Shown: piece after piece, positions 1 through 6,623 of the stretch | How positions within the stretch are numbered: the stretch's first letter is position 1 | Layout: the number at the start of each line of letters is the position of its first letter | Source: Geothrix sp. | GTDB taxonomy: Bacteria > Acidobacteriota > Holophagae > Holophagales > Holophagaceae | DNA: 10,100 nucleotides | Direction of reading: 5' to 3' | NCBI GenBank assembly: GCA_023701165.1 | Contig: JAMPXL010000013.1 | Span: 1-10,100 of the forward strand | Notes under the pieces: model-generated | Database searches by the model: none | Seen by the model: only the letters and a program-made list of their open reading frames with translations | Told to the model about the DNA's origin: nothing | Translations under genes and position numbers: made by a program

Positions 1-27
1 CAGCCTAGCGGCTGAATCCTGGAGAAA

Positions 28-46
28 GGAACTGCTTCGCAGTTCC
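28..46 (-). terminator. Triloop hairpin, possible terminator of the CNNM-type gene
   Basis: GGAACTGC (28-35) and GCAGTTCC (39-46) form a perfect 8-bp stem around a 3-base loop. Read on the minus strand the stem is followed by TTTCTCC (27-21), a short T-rich run, so this is a weak intrinsic-terminator candidate about 50 bases after the TAG stop of the CNNM-type gene. Bases 1-14 hold a second small 5-bp hairpin. Confidence 0.4.
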
Positions 47-58
47 ATGCGTTTCCGA

Positions 59-90
59 TACTCGCGAACCGAAGGTTCGCGAGCCGGTCA
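59..90 (+). repeat. ACTCG-palindrome-CGAGCCG element, copy A
   Basis: CTCGCGAACC (61-70), loop GAA, GGTTCGCGAG (74-83) make a perfect 10-bp stem, flanked by TA on the left and CCGGTCACA on the right. It sits 11 bases beyond the stop codon of the minus-strand CNNM-type gene. The outer bases match copies B (7306-7341) and C (6563-6603, inverted), while the inner stem differs. No T-run follows on either strand, so it is not a normal intrinsic terminator. Confidence 0.6.
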
Positions 91-94
91 CAAC

Positions 95-1342
95 CTATGT
101 CCGTTCCACCCGCACCTGCACGATCCGCGCGCCTTCCATGCGCAGCACCGTGAGCCGGGCGCCCTCGACCTCCACGGCTTCCTGGGGCTTGGGGACGCAG
201 CCGAGGCGGGCCAGGACCAGGCCGGCCAGGGTGTCGAAGCCCTCCCCCTCCCAGGCGTCGAGGCCCAGGCGCTGGGCCACGTCCTCCACATGGGCCTGCC
301 CGGAGACCAGGTAGACGCCGGGGGCCTGCTCCACCAGCCCGGCGGGGGCTTCATGCTCGTCCTGGATCTCCCCGAAGACCTCCTCCAGCAGGTCCTCCAT
401 GGTGGCCAGGCCGGACACGCCGCCGAATTCGTCCACCACGATGGCCAGCTGGGTGCGGGTGCGCTGCATCTCGCGGAGCAGGTCCATCACGGGTTTGCTT
501 TCGGGCACGAAGCGGGGGGGCTTCATGAGCGTGGCCAGGGGGGGGTGCTCGCCATCCGGCAGCTGGAGGAGGTCCTTGAGCAGGAGCACGCCGCGGATGT
601 GGTCGATGCCTCCCTCGAAGATGGGCAGGCGGGAGTGGCGGGTGCGGGTGAAGGCCTGCCAGGCGTCTGGGATGGTGGCTTCCAGGGGGAGGGCGGCGAT
701 GCGGGTGCGGGGCGTCATCACTTCGCGGACGAGGGTGTCCCCGAAGGTGACGACATTGCGGATGAGCTCCCGGTCCCCGGCCTCCAGGATGCCCTCGGCC
801 TCGCCCTCTTCCAGCAGGGCGGTGACGGCCTCCTCGGTGGCGTCCTCGGGTTCGGCCTCCTTGGCGCGGTCCTGGGTCCGCCGGTCCACGAGGTGGGCCA
901 GGGGGTCCACCAGGAGGGCCAGGAGGGGATGGATGGGCGCATAGAGGGGGAACAGGCGGATGAGCCACCGGGTGGGGTCGCCGGGGGTGAGGAGGACCGG
1001 CAGGGCCAGGTCCAGAGCCCAGAGGCCCGCCAGCACGAGGAAGGCCAGGCTCCAGCCGCCGCCGGGGAGGACGATGCGGAAGGGCCACAGGAGGGCGAGG
1101 AGGGCCAGCAGGAGGGTCTGGTTCCAGAAGGCGAGCCCCATGCCCAGGGCCTGGGGCCGCTCCAGGAGGGCGGCCAGGCGCGGGTCCTGGACCAGGTCCT
1201 CCTCCAGGATCCGGCGGCGCTGGAGGGAGGGCATGCTGTGGAACGCCGACAGCAGGGCCGTGGTGGCGCTGCGGTAGATGAGCAGCGCCAGGGCGGCGAG
1301 CAGAAGCCAGGATGTGGGGGCGTTGATGCCTGAATCAGCCAT
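95..1342 (-). CDS. CNNM/CorC-family membrane protein (DUF21 + CBS pair + CorC_HlyC domain)
   Basis: This 415-residue protein has the domain order of the HlyC/CorC/CNNM family. Hydrophobic segments lie at about residues 11-33, 70-92, 97-119 and 126-150 (DUF21-type membrane part). An acidic linker follows, then a CBS pair (about 203-262 and 270-325) with the family motif LVREVMTPRTRIAALP at 204-219 and VVDEFGGVSGLATMEDLLEE at 302-321. The C-terminal transporter-associated domain covers about 335-413. In this family the membrane part is linked to Mg/Co efflux and the CBS pair binds adenine nucleotides; the haemolysin name is historical. The membrane part is shorter than the usual roughly 190-residue DUF21 and I could not confirm its ion-site residues, so transport activity is inference. 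The ATG at 1342 lies 13 bp after the DUF1624 gene and has no clear Shine-Dalgarno, so coupled translation from an upstream message is likely. The stop is TAG at 95-97. Confidence 0.9.
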   Translation of the reverse strand: MADSGINAPTSWLLLAALALLIYRSATTALLSAFHSMPSLQRRRILEEDLVQDPRLAALLERPQALGMGLAFWNQTLLLALLALLWPFRIVLPGGGWSLAFLVLAGLWALDLALPVLLTPGDPTRWLIRLFPLYAPIHPLLALLVDPLAHLVDRRTQDRAKEAEPEDATEEAVTALLEEGEAEGILEAGDRELIRNVVTFGDTLVREVMTPRTRIAALPLEATIPDAWQAFTRTRHSRLPIFEGGIDHIRGVLLLKDLLQLPDGEHPPLATLMKPPRFVPESKPVMDLLREMQRTRTQLAIVVDEFGGVSGLATMEDLLEEVFGEIQDEHEAPAGLVEQAPGVYLVSGQAHVEDVAQRLGLDAWEGEGFDTLAGLVLARLGCVPKPQEAVEVEGARLTVLRMEGARIVQVRVERT

Positions 1343-1355
1343 TGTTTGGATGATT

Positions 1356-2840
1356 CTAGCGGGTCCCGCCGCTGCGTGCCTGGATCAGCCTGGCGATGTC
1401 CGCCTTGGCTTCGGGACTGAGGTGCAGCTTCCGCCGCCCAGCCTCGCGGAAGTACTCCTCGGGATCGCGGCAGAGCCCATCGGGGGTGGGGGGCAGGCCC
1501 TTGCGGGCCCGGGCGGCGTTCAGGAAGGCGTAGGGCTCCTTGGCCAGCTCGGGGCTCTGCAGGAAGTGGCGGACGGTCCACCAGCCGCCCAGTACGCACC
1601 AGACGCCCAGGGCGGCCACGGCCTTGTGCTGGAGGCTCCGCATGGTGTCCGGCGTCTGGCGCACCTTCTGCCAGGCGATGCCGGCCCAGAGGTTCAGGCC
1701 GATGACGGCGGCGGTCAGCAGGAGCGTGCCCGTCCAGCCCAGGCTGCCCCAGCCCCAGCCCGTGAGGCCGATGACGGCGGGCGCCAGCAGGACGCTGAAG
1801 AGCAGGTTGAGGTGCAGCATGTAGAGCAGCAGCGATTCGGCGCTGGCGGCCTTGATGGGATTGGGTCCCTTCCACCGGGGGCGGATCAGTTCCACGGCAC
1901 CCATGAGGGTTCCGGCCAGGAGGATCCAGCCCAGGCGCGCCGCGACGCTGGGCAGGGTGGTGTTGGCGATGGCGCCCAGTTCGCTGTAGGTGAAGGCGCC
2001 CGTGCGGCTGTGCAGCATCCAGACCCCGTTCTGCTGGGTCCAGGTGCCGCCCCAGAGCCAGCTCTGCTGGGCTGCGGTCCCCCAGGCCAGCAGCAGGGCG
2101 CCGAGGACGGCGAGGCCCGCGAGGAAGCGGGCCTCGCTCCAGCGGGCCTTGCCGCCCGTGGGCTCCGAACCGGCCACCGGCATGACCCTGAAGTGGCGGT
2201 AGAGCCCCCCCAGGAAGGCGCCGAAGGCCGGGAAGGCGATCCAGGGGAAGAGGGGGAACAGGGCCTGCACGCCGCGGTCCGGGTTGCCGTTGAAGAGCCC
2301 GCGGATGGGCAGCCACAGGCCGTCGGCGACGCCCGTGGCCCAGAGGTGGGGCGCGACCACGGGCACGAAGACGGCGATGGCCAGGGCGAGGCCCGTGAAC
2401 ACCCGGGGATTCCGCACGAGCCGCGCCAGGCCCTGGAGGATGAGCAGAGAGAAGACGATGCACTGGAGCACGTCGATCTTGAACAGCTCCCGGGCCTGCT
2501 GGGGCGTGTTCAGCACGGTCCAGTCCGCGAGGGTGATCCCGGGCGCATGCAGGGCGTAGGCGCAGAGCAGGATGAACCCCAGGCGCCGGGCCGTGTCCGG
2601 CCAGAAGGGGCGCAGGGTGCCGTCCGTCCGGAAGGTGGAGATCACCAGGCTGTAGCCCGCGGCCATGGTGAAGCTGGGCGCCACCAGGCCGTTGAGGTAG
2701 TTCAGCCAGTCCGGGCGGAGCCCCGAGGCCAGCCAGACGTTCACCACATGCACTTCGATCATCACGATCACCGCCCAGCCCCGCAGCTGGTCGATCCAGT
2801 CGCAGCGCTTGGAGGGAGTCAGGTCAGTCCAGAGGGACAT
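1356..2840 (-). CDS. DUF1624 / HGSNAT-like membrane acyltransferase
   Basis: This 494-residue multi-pass membrane protein resembles the bacterial DUF1624 family, related to heparan-alpha-glucosaminide N-acetyltransferase. The N-terminal signature is visible as WIDQLRGWAVIVMIEVH at residues 15-31, with a candidate membrane-proximal histidine at 31. A second family-like stretch is LFKIDVLQCIVFSLL (119-133). About ten hydrophobic segments run from residue 20 to about 425. By family knowledge such proteins move acyl groups across the membrane onto a sugar or envelope acceptor; the real substrate cannot be read here. The last 70 residues (about 425-494) form a soluble, charged tail that looks like an addition to the usual roughly 370-residue core. 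The start at 2840 is supported by TGAGG 5 bases upstream (2846-2850). The CNNM-type gene follows 13 bp downstream, so the two are probably one operon. Confidence 0.82.
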   Translation of the reverse strand: MSLWTDLTPSKRCDWIDQLRGWAVIVMIEVHVVNVWLASGLRPDWLNYLNGLVAPSFTMAAGYSLVISTFRTDGTLRPFWPDTARRLGFILLCAYALHAPGITLADWTVLNTPQQARELFKIDVLQCIVFSLLILQGLARLVRNPRVFTGLALAIAVFVPVVAPHLWATGVADGLWLPIRGLFNGNPDRGVQALFPLFPWIAFPAFGAFLGGLYRHFRVMPVAGSEPTGGKARWSEARFLAGLAVLGALLLAWGTAAQQSWLWGGTWTQQNGVWMLHSRTGAFTYSELGAIANTTLPSVAARLGWILLAGTLMGAVELIRPRWKGPNPIKAASAESLLLYMLHLNLLFSVLLAPAVIGLTGWGWGSLGWTGTLLLTAAVIGLNLWAGIAWQKVRQTPDTMRSLQHKAVAALGVWCVLGGWWTVRHFLQSPELAKEPYAFLNAARARKGLPPTPDGLCRDPEEYFREAGRRKLHLSPEAKADIARLIQARSGGTR

Positions 2841-2845
2841 CGGAA

Positions 2846-2850
2846 CCTCA
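2846..2850 (-). promoter_or_regulatory. Ribosome binding site of DUF1624 gene
   Basis: TGAGG on the minus strand lies 5 bases before the ATG at 2840. It supports that start and places the downstream end of the long hairpin (2877) outside the ribosome site. Confidence 0.6.
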
Positions 2851-2876
2851 GAAAGGGAAGGGGCAAACGAAAATAA

Positions 2877-2947
2877 TCACCACCAAGACACCAAGACACC
2901 AAGAAAAGAAGAAAGCCGTTCTTGGTGTCTTGGTGTCTTGGTGGTGA
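2877..2947. repeat. 29-bp perfect inverted repeat with period-8 arms (CACCAAGA units)
   Basis: The left arm 2877-2905 and right arm 2919-2947 are exact reverse complements over 29 bp, with a 13-base A/G-rich loop. Each arm is nearly three tandem copies of CACCAAGA (or TCTTGGTG on the other strand). It lies in the 135-bp gap between the permease stop and the DUF1624 start. On the minus strand it is followed by TTATTTTCGTTT, so it could end permease transcription, though the stem is much longer than a usual terminator. From memory, tandem CACCAAGA-type strings occur between genes in many environmental bacteria; I cannot verify this here. Short frames through it give the same peptide SWCLGVLVV on both strands and are not genes. 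Confidence 0.85.
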
Positions 2948-2975
2948 ATCTTTATTCCTTGAAGTCGGGCAGGCC

Positions 2976-4484
2976 TCAGGCGTTCTGCTTCCGCATGACG
3001 CTGTGCTTCTTGCCGTAGAGGAAGTAGATGGCGAAGCCGAGGCCCAGCCAGGCGATGAGGCGCCACCAGTTGGCCACGGGCAGGGAGAACATGAGCATGA
3101 GGCAGGTGAGGACGCCCATGACGGGCACGAAGGGCACCCAGGGGCAGCGGAAGGGCCGCTCGGCCTCGGGGTGCTTCTTGCGCATGATGAGCACGGCGGC
3201 GCAGACGATGACGAAGGCCAGCAGGGTGCCGATGTTGGCCAGGTGCAGCAGGGCGTCGATGGGCAGGAAGCCCGCCAGGGCCCCCACGAAGATGCCCACC
3301 AGGATGGTGGACTTCCAGGGCGTGCGGAACTTGGGGTGAACGTCACCGAAGGTGGCCTTGGGCAGCAGGCCGTCCCGGGCCATGGCCAGAAAGACGCGGG
3401 GACCGCTCAGCATCATCACCAGCAGCACGGAGGTGATGCCCGCCACGCCCGCCGTGGCGATGAGGCCCTCGGCCCACCCCATGCCCTTCTGGCTGAAGGC
3501 GGTGGAGACGGGGGCGTTGATGTCCAGCTGGTCGAACTTGACCATGCCCGTGAGCACGGCCACCACGGCGATGTAGAGCACGGTGCAGACCAGCAGGGAG
3601 ACGATGATGCCGATGGGCACGTCCCGCTGGGGGTTCTTGGCCTCCTCCGCGTGGGTGGAGACGGAATCGAAGCCGATGTAGGCGAAGAAGATGATGGCCG
3701 CGCCCGCCATGGTGCCGATGGGCGCGCCGCCGCCGTCCACCATGCCCGCCACCCGGTGCCCGAAGAAGCTGATGCCGGTCCAGCCGAAGGGGGCGAAGGG
3801 ATGCCAGTTGGTGGTGTTGATGAAGAAGGCGCCCACGCCGATGACGAAGAGCACGGCCGCCACCTTGATGGCCACCATGATGCCGTTGAAGGTGGCGCTC
3901 TCCTGGATGCCCTTCACCAGGACGGCGGTGATGATCGCCACGATGATCAGCGCGGGCAGATTCATCACGGCGCCCGTGGAGGCGAAGTGGCCCGTGGCCG
4001 GGTCGTACTTCCAGGGCGATTCGCTCAGCAGCTTGGGGATGTGGATGCCGATCTTGCTGACGGCGCTCTGGAAGTAGGCGGACCAGCCCGTGGCCACGGC
4101 GGCGCTGGAGACACCGTACTCGAGGATGAGGTCCCAGCCGATGATCCAGGCGAACAGCTCGCCGAGCGTGGCGTAGGCGTAGGTGTAGGCCGACCCCGCC
4201 ACGGGCACCATGGCCGCGAACTCCGCATAGCACAGCGCCGCAAAGATGCAGGTGATGCCGGCGATGACGTAGGACACCATCAGCGAGGGGCCGGCGATGT
4301 TGTGCGCCGCGGCGCCAGTGGCCACGAAGATGCCGGCGCCGATGATGGCGCCGATGCCCAGGGCCGTGAGCTGCACGGGACCGAGGACACGGCGGAGACG
4401 GTTCTCCCCCTTGGCTTCCTCGAGGAGCAGGGCCAGGGGCTTGCGGGCGAACATCTGGGACGGGGGACGCGGGTCGTTCGACAT
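2976..4484 (-). CDS. APC-superfamily amino-acid permease (cationic amino-acid transporter-like)
   Basis: The product is a 502-residue inner-membrane secondary transporter with about 12 hydrophobic helices. The unwound TM1 substrate motif GIGAIIGAGIFVATG is at residues 43-57. Next comes the family stretch YAEFAAMVPVAGSAYTYAYA (86-105), then FFAYIGFDSVSTHAEEAKNP in the TM6 region (266-285) and a cytoplasmic loop PRVFLAMARDGLLP (362-375). These match the YfnA/GkApcT/CAT branch, which takes up amino acids with protons. The exact substrate is unknown. A glycine-rich loop at about 240-259 precedes TM6; I believe it is also found in homologues, so it is not flagged as odd. I chose ATG at 4484 over an in-frame TTG at 4490 because GGAG (4493-4496) is 8 bases from the ATG but only 2 from the TTG. 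The neighbour on the other side is the divergent comF, and a long hairpin follows the stop. Confidence 0.93.
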   Translation of the reverse strand: MSNDPRPPSQMFARKPLALLLEEAKGENRLRRVLGPVQLTALGIGAIIGAGIFVATGAAAHNIAGPSLMVSYVIAGITCIFAALCYAEFAAMVPVAGSAYTYAYATLGELFAWIIGWDLILEYGVSSAAVATGWSAYFQSAVSKIGIHIPKLLSESPWKYDPATGHFASTGAVMNLPALIIVAIITAVLVKGIQESATFNGIMVAIKVAAVLFVIGVGAFFINTTNWHPFAPFGWTGISFFGHRVAGMVDGGGAPIGTMAGAAIIFFAYIGFDSVSTHAEEAKNPQRDVPIGIIVSLLVCTVLYIAVVAVLTGMVKFDQLDINAPVSTAFSQKGMGWAEGLIATAGVAGITSVLLVMMLSGPRVFLAMARDGLLPKATFGDVHPKFRTPWKSTILVGIFVGALAGFLPIDALLHLANIGTLLAFVIVCAAVLIMRKKHPEAERPFRCPWVPFVPVMGVLTCLMLMFSLPVANWWRLIAWLGLGFAIYFLYGKKHSVMRKQNA

Positions 4485-4492
4485 GAACAAGA

Positions 4493-4496
4493 CTCC
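4493..4496 (-). promoter_or_regulatory. Ribosome binding site that decides the permease start
   Basis: GGAG on the minus strand is 8 bases from the ATG at 4484 and only 2 from the in-frame TTG at 4490, so it selects the ATG. Confidence 0.6.
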
Positions 4497-4562
4497 ATGC
4501 GATCCGGGTGGGGGTGCCCGGAAGGGGATTCCAGGAAGATGGTGGGCCAGGGGCTTCCGGCG

Positions 4563-4571
4563 ATCCTAGCA
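4563..4571 (-). promoter_or_regulatory. Possible extended -10 promoter of the permease
   Basis: On the minus strand the bases read TGCTAGGAT, matching TGnTAnnnT. Transcription would begin near 4556 and give a leader of about 70 bases carrying the GGAG site. I see no good -35, as an extended -10 allows. By motif only. Confidence 0.3.
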
Positions 4572-4585
4572 CCAGCAGCGGCGGC

Positions 4586-4591
4586 TATGAT
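4586..4591 (+). promoter_or_regulatory. TATGAT -10 box giving a possibly leaderless comF message
   Basis: TATGAT is one base from the TATAAT consensus and ends 5 bases before the comF ATG, so the transcript would start at or next to the start codon. No Shine-Dalgarno precedes the ATG, which agrees. No convincing -35 is visible. Confidence 0.4.
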
Positions 4592-4596
4592 GCCCC

Positions 4597-5301
4597 ATGC
4601 TCCCGGCCAGCCTCCTTTCCCGCCTCGCGGCGGTCCGCGGCTCCCTGCTGCTCTGCCGGGGGTGCCTCGGTCCCGTGGCGGGGGGCTCGGAGGCGGGCCT
4701 CTGCGCCCGGTGCTGGGCGGGCCTGCTGCCCCTGCCCCCGGACCGGTGCCCCCGCTGCGCCCTGGTGCATGCGGAAGCGGCCTGTCCCGAGGCCACGGAT
4801 TGGGCCCTGGGGGACGCCCTCTGGGACTACCATGGCGGCCGGCCGCCCCTGGGGGCCCTGCTGCTGCCGGGCATCAAGCAGGGCGAGGCGGGATGGCGGC
4901 GGGCCCTGCTGGACCGCCTGGCCCGGGCCCCCCTGCCGGACTGGGTCCTGGACGTGGACCGGGTGGCCGCGGCCCCCAGCGCCCTCCCCCGCCGCCTGCT
5001 GCGGGGTTTCGACCTGGGCGCAGAGGCGGCGCGGGTGCTGGCGGGGCGCATCGGCCGTCCCTTCGAGCCCCTGCTGGCCAAGACCTGGTTCAGCGGCCGC
5101 CAGGCCTCGCGCACGGAATCCGAGCGGCGGCGCCTGCCGCGGAAGGCCATCGCCCTGCGCAGGGGTGCCCGGCCGCAGGGCGTTGTCCTCCTGGTCGATG
5201 ACGTCTGGACCACCGGCACCACCCTGCTGCGCTGCACCCAGGCGTTGCGGGAGGGCGGGGCCGGCGAGGTGCGGGTGCTGACGCTGTTCCGGGCGTTGTA
5301 G
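4597..5301 (+). CDS. comF: ComF-family phosphoribosyltransferase-like protein
   Basis: This 234-residue protein is of ComF/ComFC type. Three CxxC pairs sit near the N terminus (C20/C23, C36/C39, C51/C54), a likely zinc-binding double finger. The phosphoribosyltransferase fold follows, with RGFDLGAEAARVLA at 136-149, a basic stretch RQASRTESERRRLP at 168-181, and the PRPP-binding loop VVLLVDDVWTTGTT at 197-210. In naturally competent bacteria ComF proteins act in the cytosol in DNA uptake and in handling incoming single strands, but many non-competent species carry them, and no other competence gene is visible here. The length is normal for the family. There is no Shine-Dalgarno before the ATG; a TATGAT box 5 bases upstream suggests a leaderless message. 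The very high GC (50 of 60 in one line I counted, 4921-4980) shows it is native. Confidence 0.93.
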   Translation: MLPASLLSRLAAVRGSLLLCRGCLGPVAGGSEAGLCARCWAGLLPLPPDRCPRCALVHAEAACPEATDWALGDALWDYHGGRPPLGALLLPGIKQGEAGWRRALLDRLARAPLPDWVLDVDRVAAAPSALPRRLLRGFDLGAEAARVLAGRIGRPFEPLLAKTWFSGRQASRTESERRRLPRKAIALRRGARPQGVVLLVDDVWTTGTTLLRCTQALREGGAGEVRVLTLFRAL

Positions 5302-5341
5302 GGGGAATTGAGTCTGGAGACTGGAGGTACAGATTCTTATG

Positions 5342-5358
5342 GCGCCGCTGCGCGGCGC
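5342..5358. repeat. GC-only triloop hairpin inside the 5314-5457 element
   Basis: GCGCCGC (5342-5348), loop TGC, GCGGCGC (5352-5358) form a perfect 7-bp stem 41 bases after the comF stop. No T-run follows on the plus strand, so it is a poor classical terminator. Confidence 0.5.
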
Positions 5359-5415
5359 AGCAAGGTTTCAATCCGGCGCCTACCCACCGGAACGGCCCAA
5401 CCGAAAACAATCATC

Positions 5416-5430
5416 GCGGCCATCGGCCGC
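5416..5430. repeat. Second triloop hairpin inside the 5314-5457 element
   Basis: GCGGCC (5416-5421), loop ATC, GGCCGC (5425-5430) form a perfect 6-bp stem near the right arm of the element, 33 bases beyond the end of the flavoenzyme gene. It mirrors the hairpin at 5342-5358. Confidence 0.4.
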
Positions 5431-5463
5431 CCAGAAAGCAGTACCTCCAGACTCCAGCCCCCT

Positions 5464-6558
5464 CTACCTCAGCGCCTGCCGCGTGGGCACGGAGCCACGA
5501 GCGGCCCGGAGGTACGAGGCTGGCCAGGGCACCTCCACGCCCAGGGCCTTCGCGGCGCGCAGGGGCCAGCGGGGGTCGCGCAGCAGCTCGCGGCCCAGCA
5601 GCACCAGGTCGGCGGAGGCCTGGGCCAGGATGGCCTCGGCCTGCTCGGGTTCCGTGATGAGGCCCACGGCGCCGGTGGGGAGGTCCGCCTCGGCGCGGAG
5701 GCGGGCGGCGAAGGGCACCTGGTAGCCGGGGCCCAGGGGGATCTCGGCGCGGGGGGCCAGGCCGCCGGAGGAGCAGTCCACGAGGTCCACGCCCAGGGCC
5801 TTCAGTTCCCTGGCCAGGGCCACGGACTGGTCGAGGGTCCAGCCGCCTTCCACCCAATCCGTGGCGGAGATCCGCACGAAGAGGGGCAGCTCCTCGGGCA
5901 GGATCTGGCGCAGGGCGCCCACCACCTCGCGGACCAGGCGCGTCCGGTTCGCGAAGGAGCCGCCGTAGGCATCCGTGCGGTGGTTCGACAGGGGCGAGAG
6001 GAACTGGTGCAGCAGGTATCCGTGGGCGGCGTGGACCTCGATGACCCGGAACCCCGCGGCCACGGCGCGGCGGGCCGCGTCCATGAAGGCCTCGATGACG
6101 GCCAGGATCCCGGGCTCATCCAGGGCCGTGGGCACGGTCCAGCCTTCGTCGAAGGGCAGGGCGCTGGGGGCCGCGGGCGTCCAGCCGCCCTGGGATGCCG
6201 GCAGGCTGCCGCTGCCCTTCCAGGGGGCGGGATTCGAGGCCTTCCGGCCCGCGTGGGCCAGCTGGATGCCCGGCACGGCGCCCTGGGAGGCGATGAAGCG
6301 CACGACGGGGGCCAGGGCCTCGGCCTGGGCATGGTTCCAGATCCCCAGATCCTCCGGGCTGATGCGCCCCTCGGGCAGCACCGCCGCGGCCTCGGTGAAC
6401 ACCAGCCCCGCACCGCCCTGGGCCAGCCCCCCGTAGTGCACCAGGTGCCAGTCGTTCACGAGCCCGTCCTGGGCCTGGTACTGGCACATGGGCGAGGCCG
6501 CGATGCGGTTGGGCAGGGTGAGGCCGCGGAGGGTCAGGGGGGTGAAGAGACGGGACAT
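5464..6558 (-). CDS. Old Yellow Enzyme family flavin oxidoreductase (YqjM/NamA-like)
   Basis: This 364-residue FMN-dependent ene-reductase is of the YqjM (NADPH dehydrogenase NamA) class. The start [20 protein letters not shown] matches the family N terminus. SPMCQY at 22-27 supplies the class-typical flavin-tuning Cys25 and Tyr27. HAGRKA is at 102-107. [16 protein letters not shown] at 174-189 gives the substrate-binding His176 and His179 and Tyr181, and [17 protein letters not shown] follows at 191-207. A phosphate-binding strand [15 protein letters not shown] is at 318-332. The enzyme should reduce activated C=C bonds of enals, enones or maleimide-like compounds with NADPH in the cytosol; the physiological substrate is unknown. 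I chose ATG at 6558 by alignment with the family. An in-frame ATG at 6594 would add 12 residues and starts inside a palindrome. Neither has a good Shine-Dalgarno. The gene is divergent from the nuclease gene and convergent with comF. Confidence 0.94.
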   Translation of the reverse strand: MSRLFTPLTLRGLTLPNRIAASPMCQYQAQDGLVNDWHLVHYGGLAQGGAGLVFTEAAAVLPEGRISPEDLGIWNHAQAEALAPVVRFIASQGAVPGIQLAHAGRKASNPAPWKGSGSLPASQGGWTPAAPSALPFDEGWTVPTALDEPGILAVIEAFMDAARRAVAAGFRVIEVHAAHGYLLHQFLSPLSNHRTDAYGGSFANRTRLVREVVGALRQILPEELPLFVRISATDWVEGGWTLDQSVALARELKALGVDLVDCSSGGLAPRAEIPLGPGYQVPFAARLRAEADLPTGAVGLITEPEQAEAILAQASADLVLLGRELLRDPRWPLRAAKALGVEVPWPASYLRAARGSVPTRQALR

Positions 6559-6562
6559 GGGG

Positions 6563-6603
6563 ACACTCGGCTCGGAATGGGGCCCCTGCCCCATTCCGAG
6601 TAG
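6563..6603 (-). repeat. ACTCG-palindrome-CGAGCCG element, copy C (inverted), 13-bp stem
   Basis: CTCGGAATGGGGC (6571-6583) and GCCCCATTCCGAG (6588-6600) are exact reverse complements around CCCT. Read on the minus strand the ends are TACTCGGAA and TTCCGAGCCG, the same as copy B. It lies in the 65-bp gap between the divergent flavoenzyme and nuclease genes, so besides being a repeat it could work as an operator. It overlaps the alternative upstream ATG of the flavoenzyme gene. Confidence 0.65.
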
Positions 6604-6607
6604 GGTA
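6601..6607. promoter_or_regulatory. Symmetric TAGGGTA, candidate shared -10 for divergent genes
   Basis: TAGGGT on the plus strand and TACCCT on the minus strand both fit TANNNT and overlap. The plus one would start a message near 6613 for the nuclease gene; the minus one would start near 6594, just upstream of the flavoenzyme start. No strong -35 is seen on either side. Motif-only inference. Confidence 0.25.
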
Positions 6608-6612
6608 GGGCC

Positions 6613-6617
6613 AGGAG
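6613..6617 (+). promoter_or_regulatory. Ribosome binding site of the ERCC4 nuclease gene
   Basis: AGGAG, 6 bases before ATG 6624. It is the best-placed Shine-Dalgarno in the window and fixes the start. Confidence 0.7.
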
Positions 6618-6623
6618 CCGGTC

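Larger units (their letters stand above)
5314..5457. repeat. Interrupted inverted repeat with period-7 arms between comF and the flavoenzyme gene
   Basis: The left arm 5314-5330 reads CTGGAGACTGGAGGTAC. The right arm 5441-5457 is its reverse complement with one mismatch in 17. Each arm is two tandem CTGGAG units ending in GGTAC. The arms enclose 110 bases that hold two perfect triloop hairpins (5342-5358 and 5416-5430). The element fills almost the whole 162-bp gap between the convergent stops at 5301 and 5464. No coding frame in it is credible. It could be a small non-autonomous mobile element or a folded bidirectional 3' end; no flanking target duplication is evident. Confidence 0.6.

Noticed and set aside
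47..2876. Long plus-strand frames (428 and 532 codons) opposite the CNNM-type and DUF1624 genes
   Set aside because: Low-complexity Gly/Glu/Gln-rich translations without domains; the opposite strand encodes recognised proteins over the same span.
2877..2947. CRISPR-like array
   Set aside because: The 8-base units are contiguous with no spacers and are arranged as one inverted pair, so this is a hairpin repeat.
2809..3066. Small frames through the 2877-2947 hairpin encoding SWCLGVLVV-type peptides on both strands
   Set aside because: The identical peptide from both strands is a by-product of the inverted repeat. No ribosome site or domain supports translation.
2922..5201. 759-codon plus-strand open frame rich in His, Asp and Gly, antisense to the permease
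   Set aside because: It is the complement of a clear APC gene in a GC-rich genome, where stops are rare in antisense frames. It also overlaps comF in a different frame and has no family-like motifs.
4597..5301. A competence operon around comF
   Set aside because: No other com, pil or DNA-processing gene flanks it; neighbours are a permease and a flavoenzyme.
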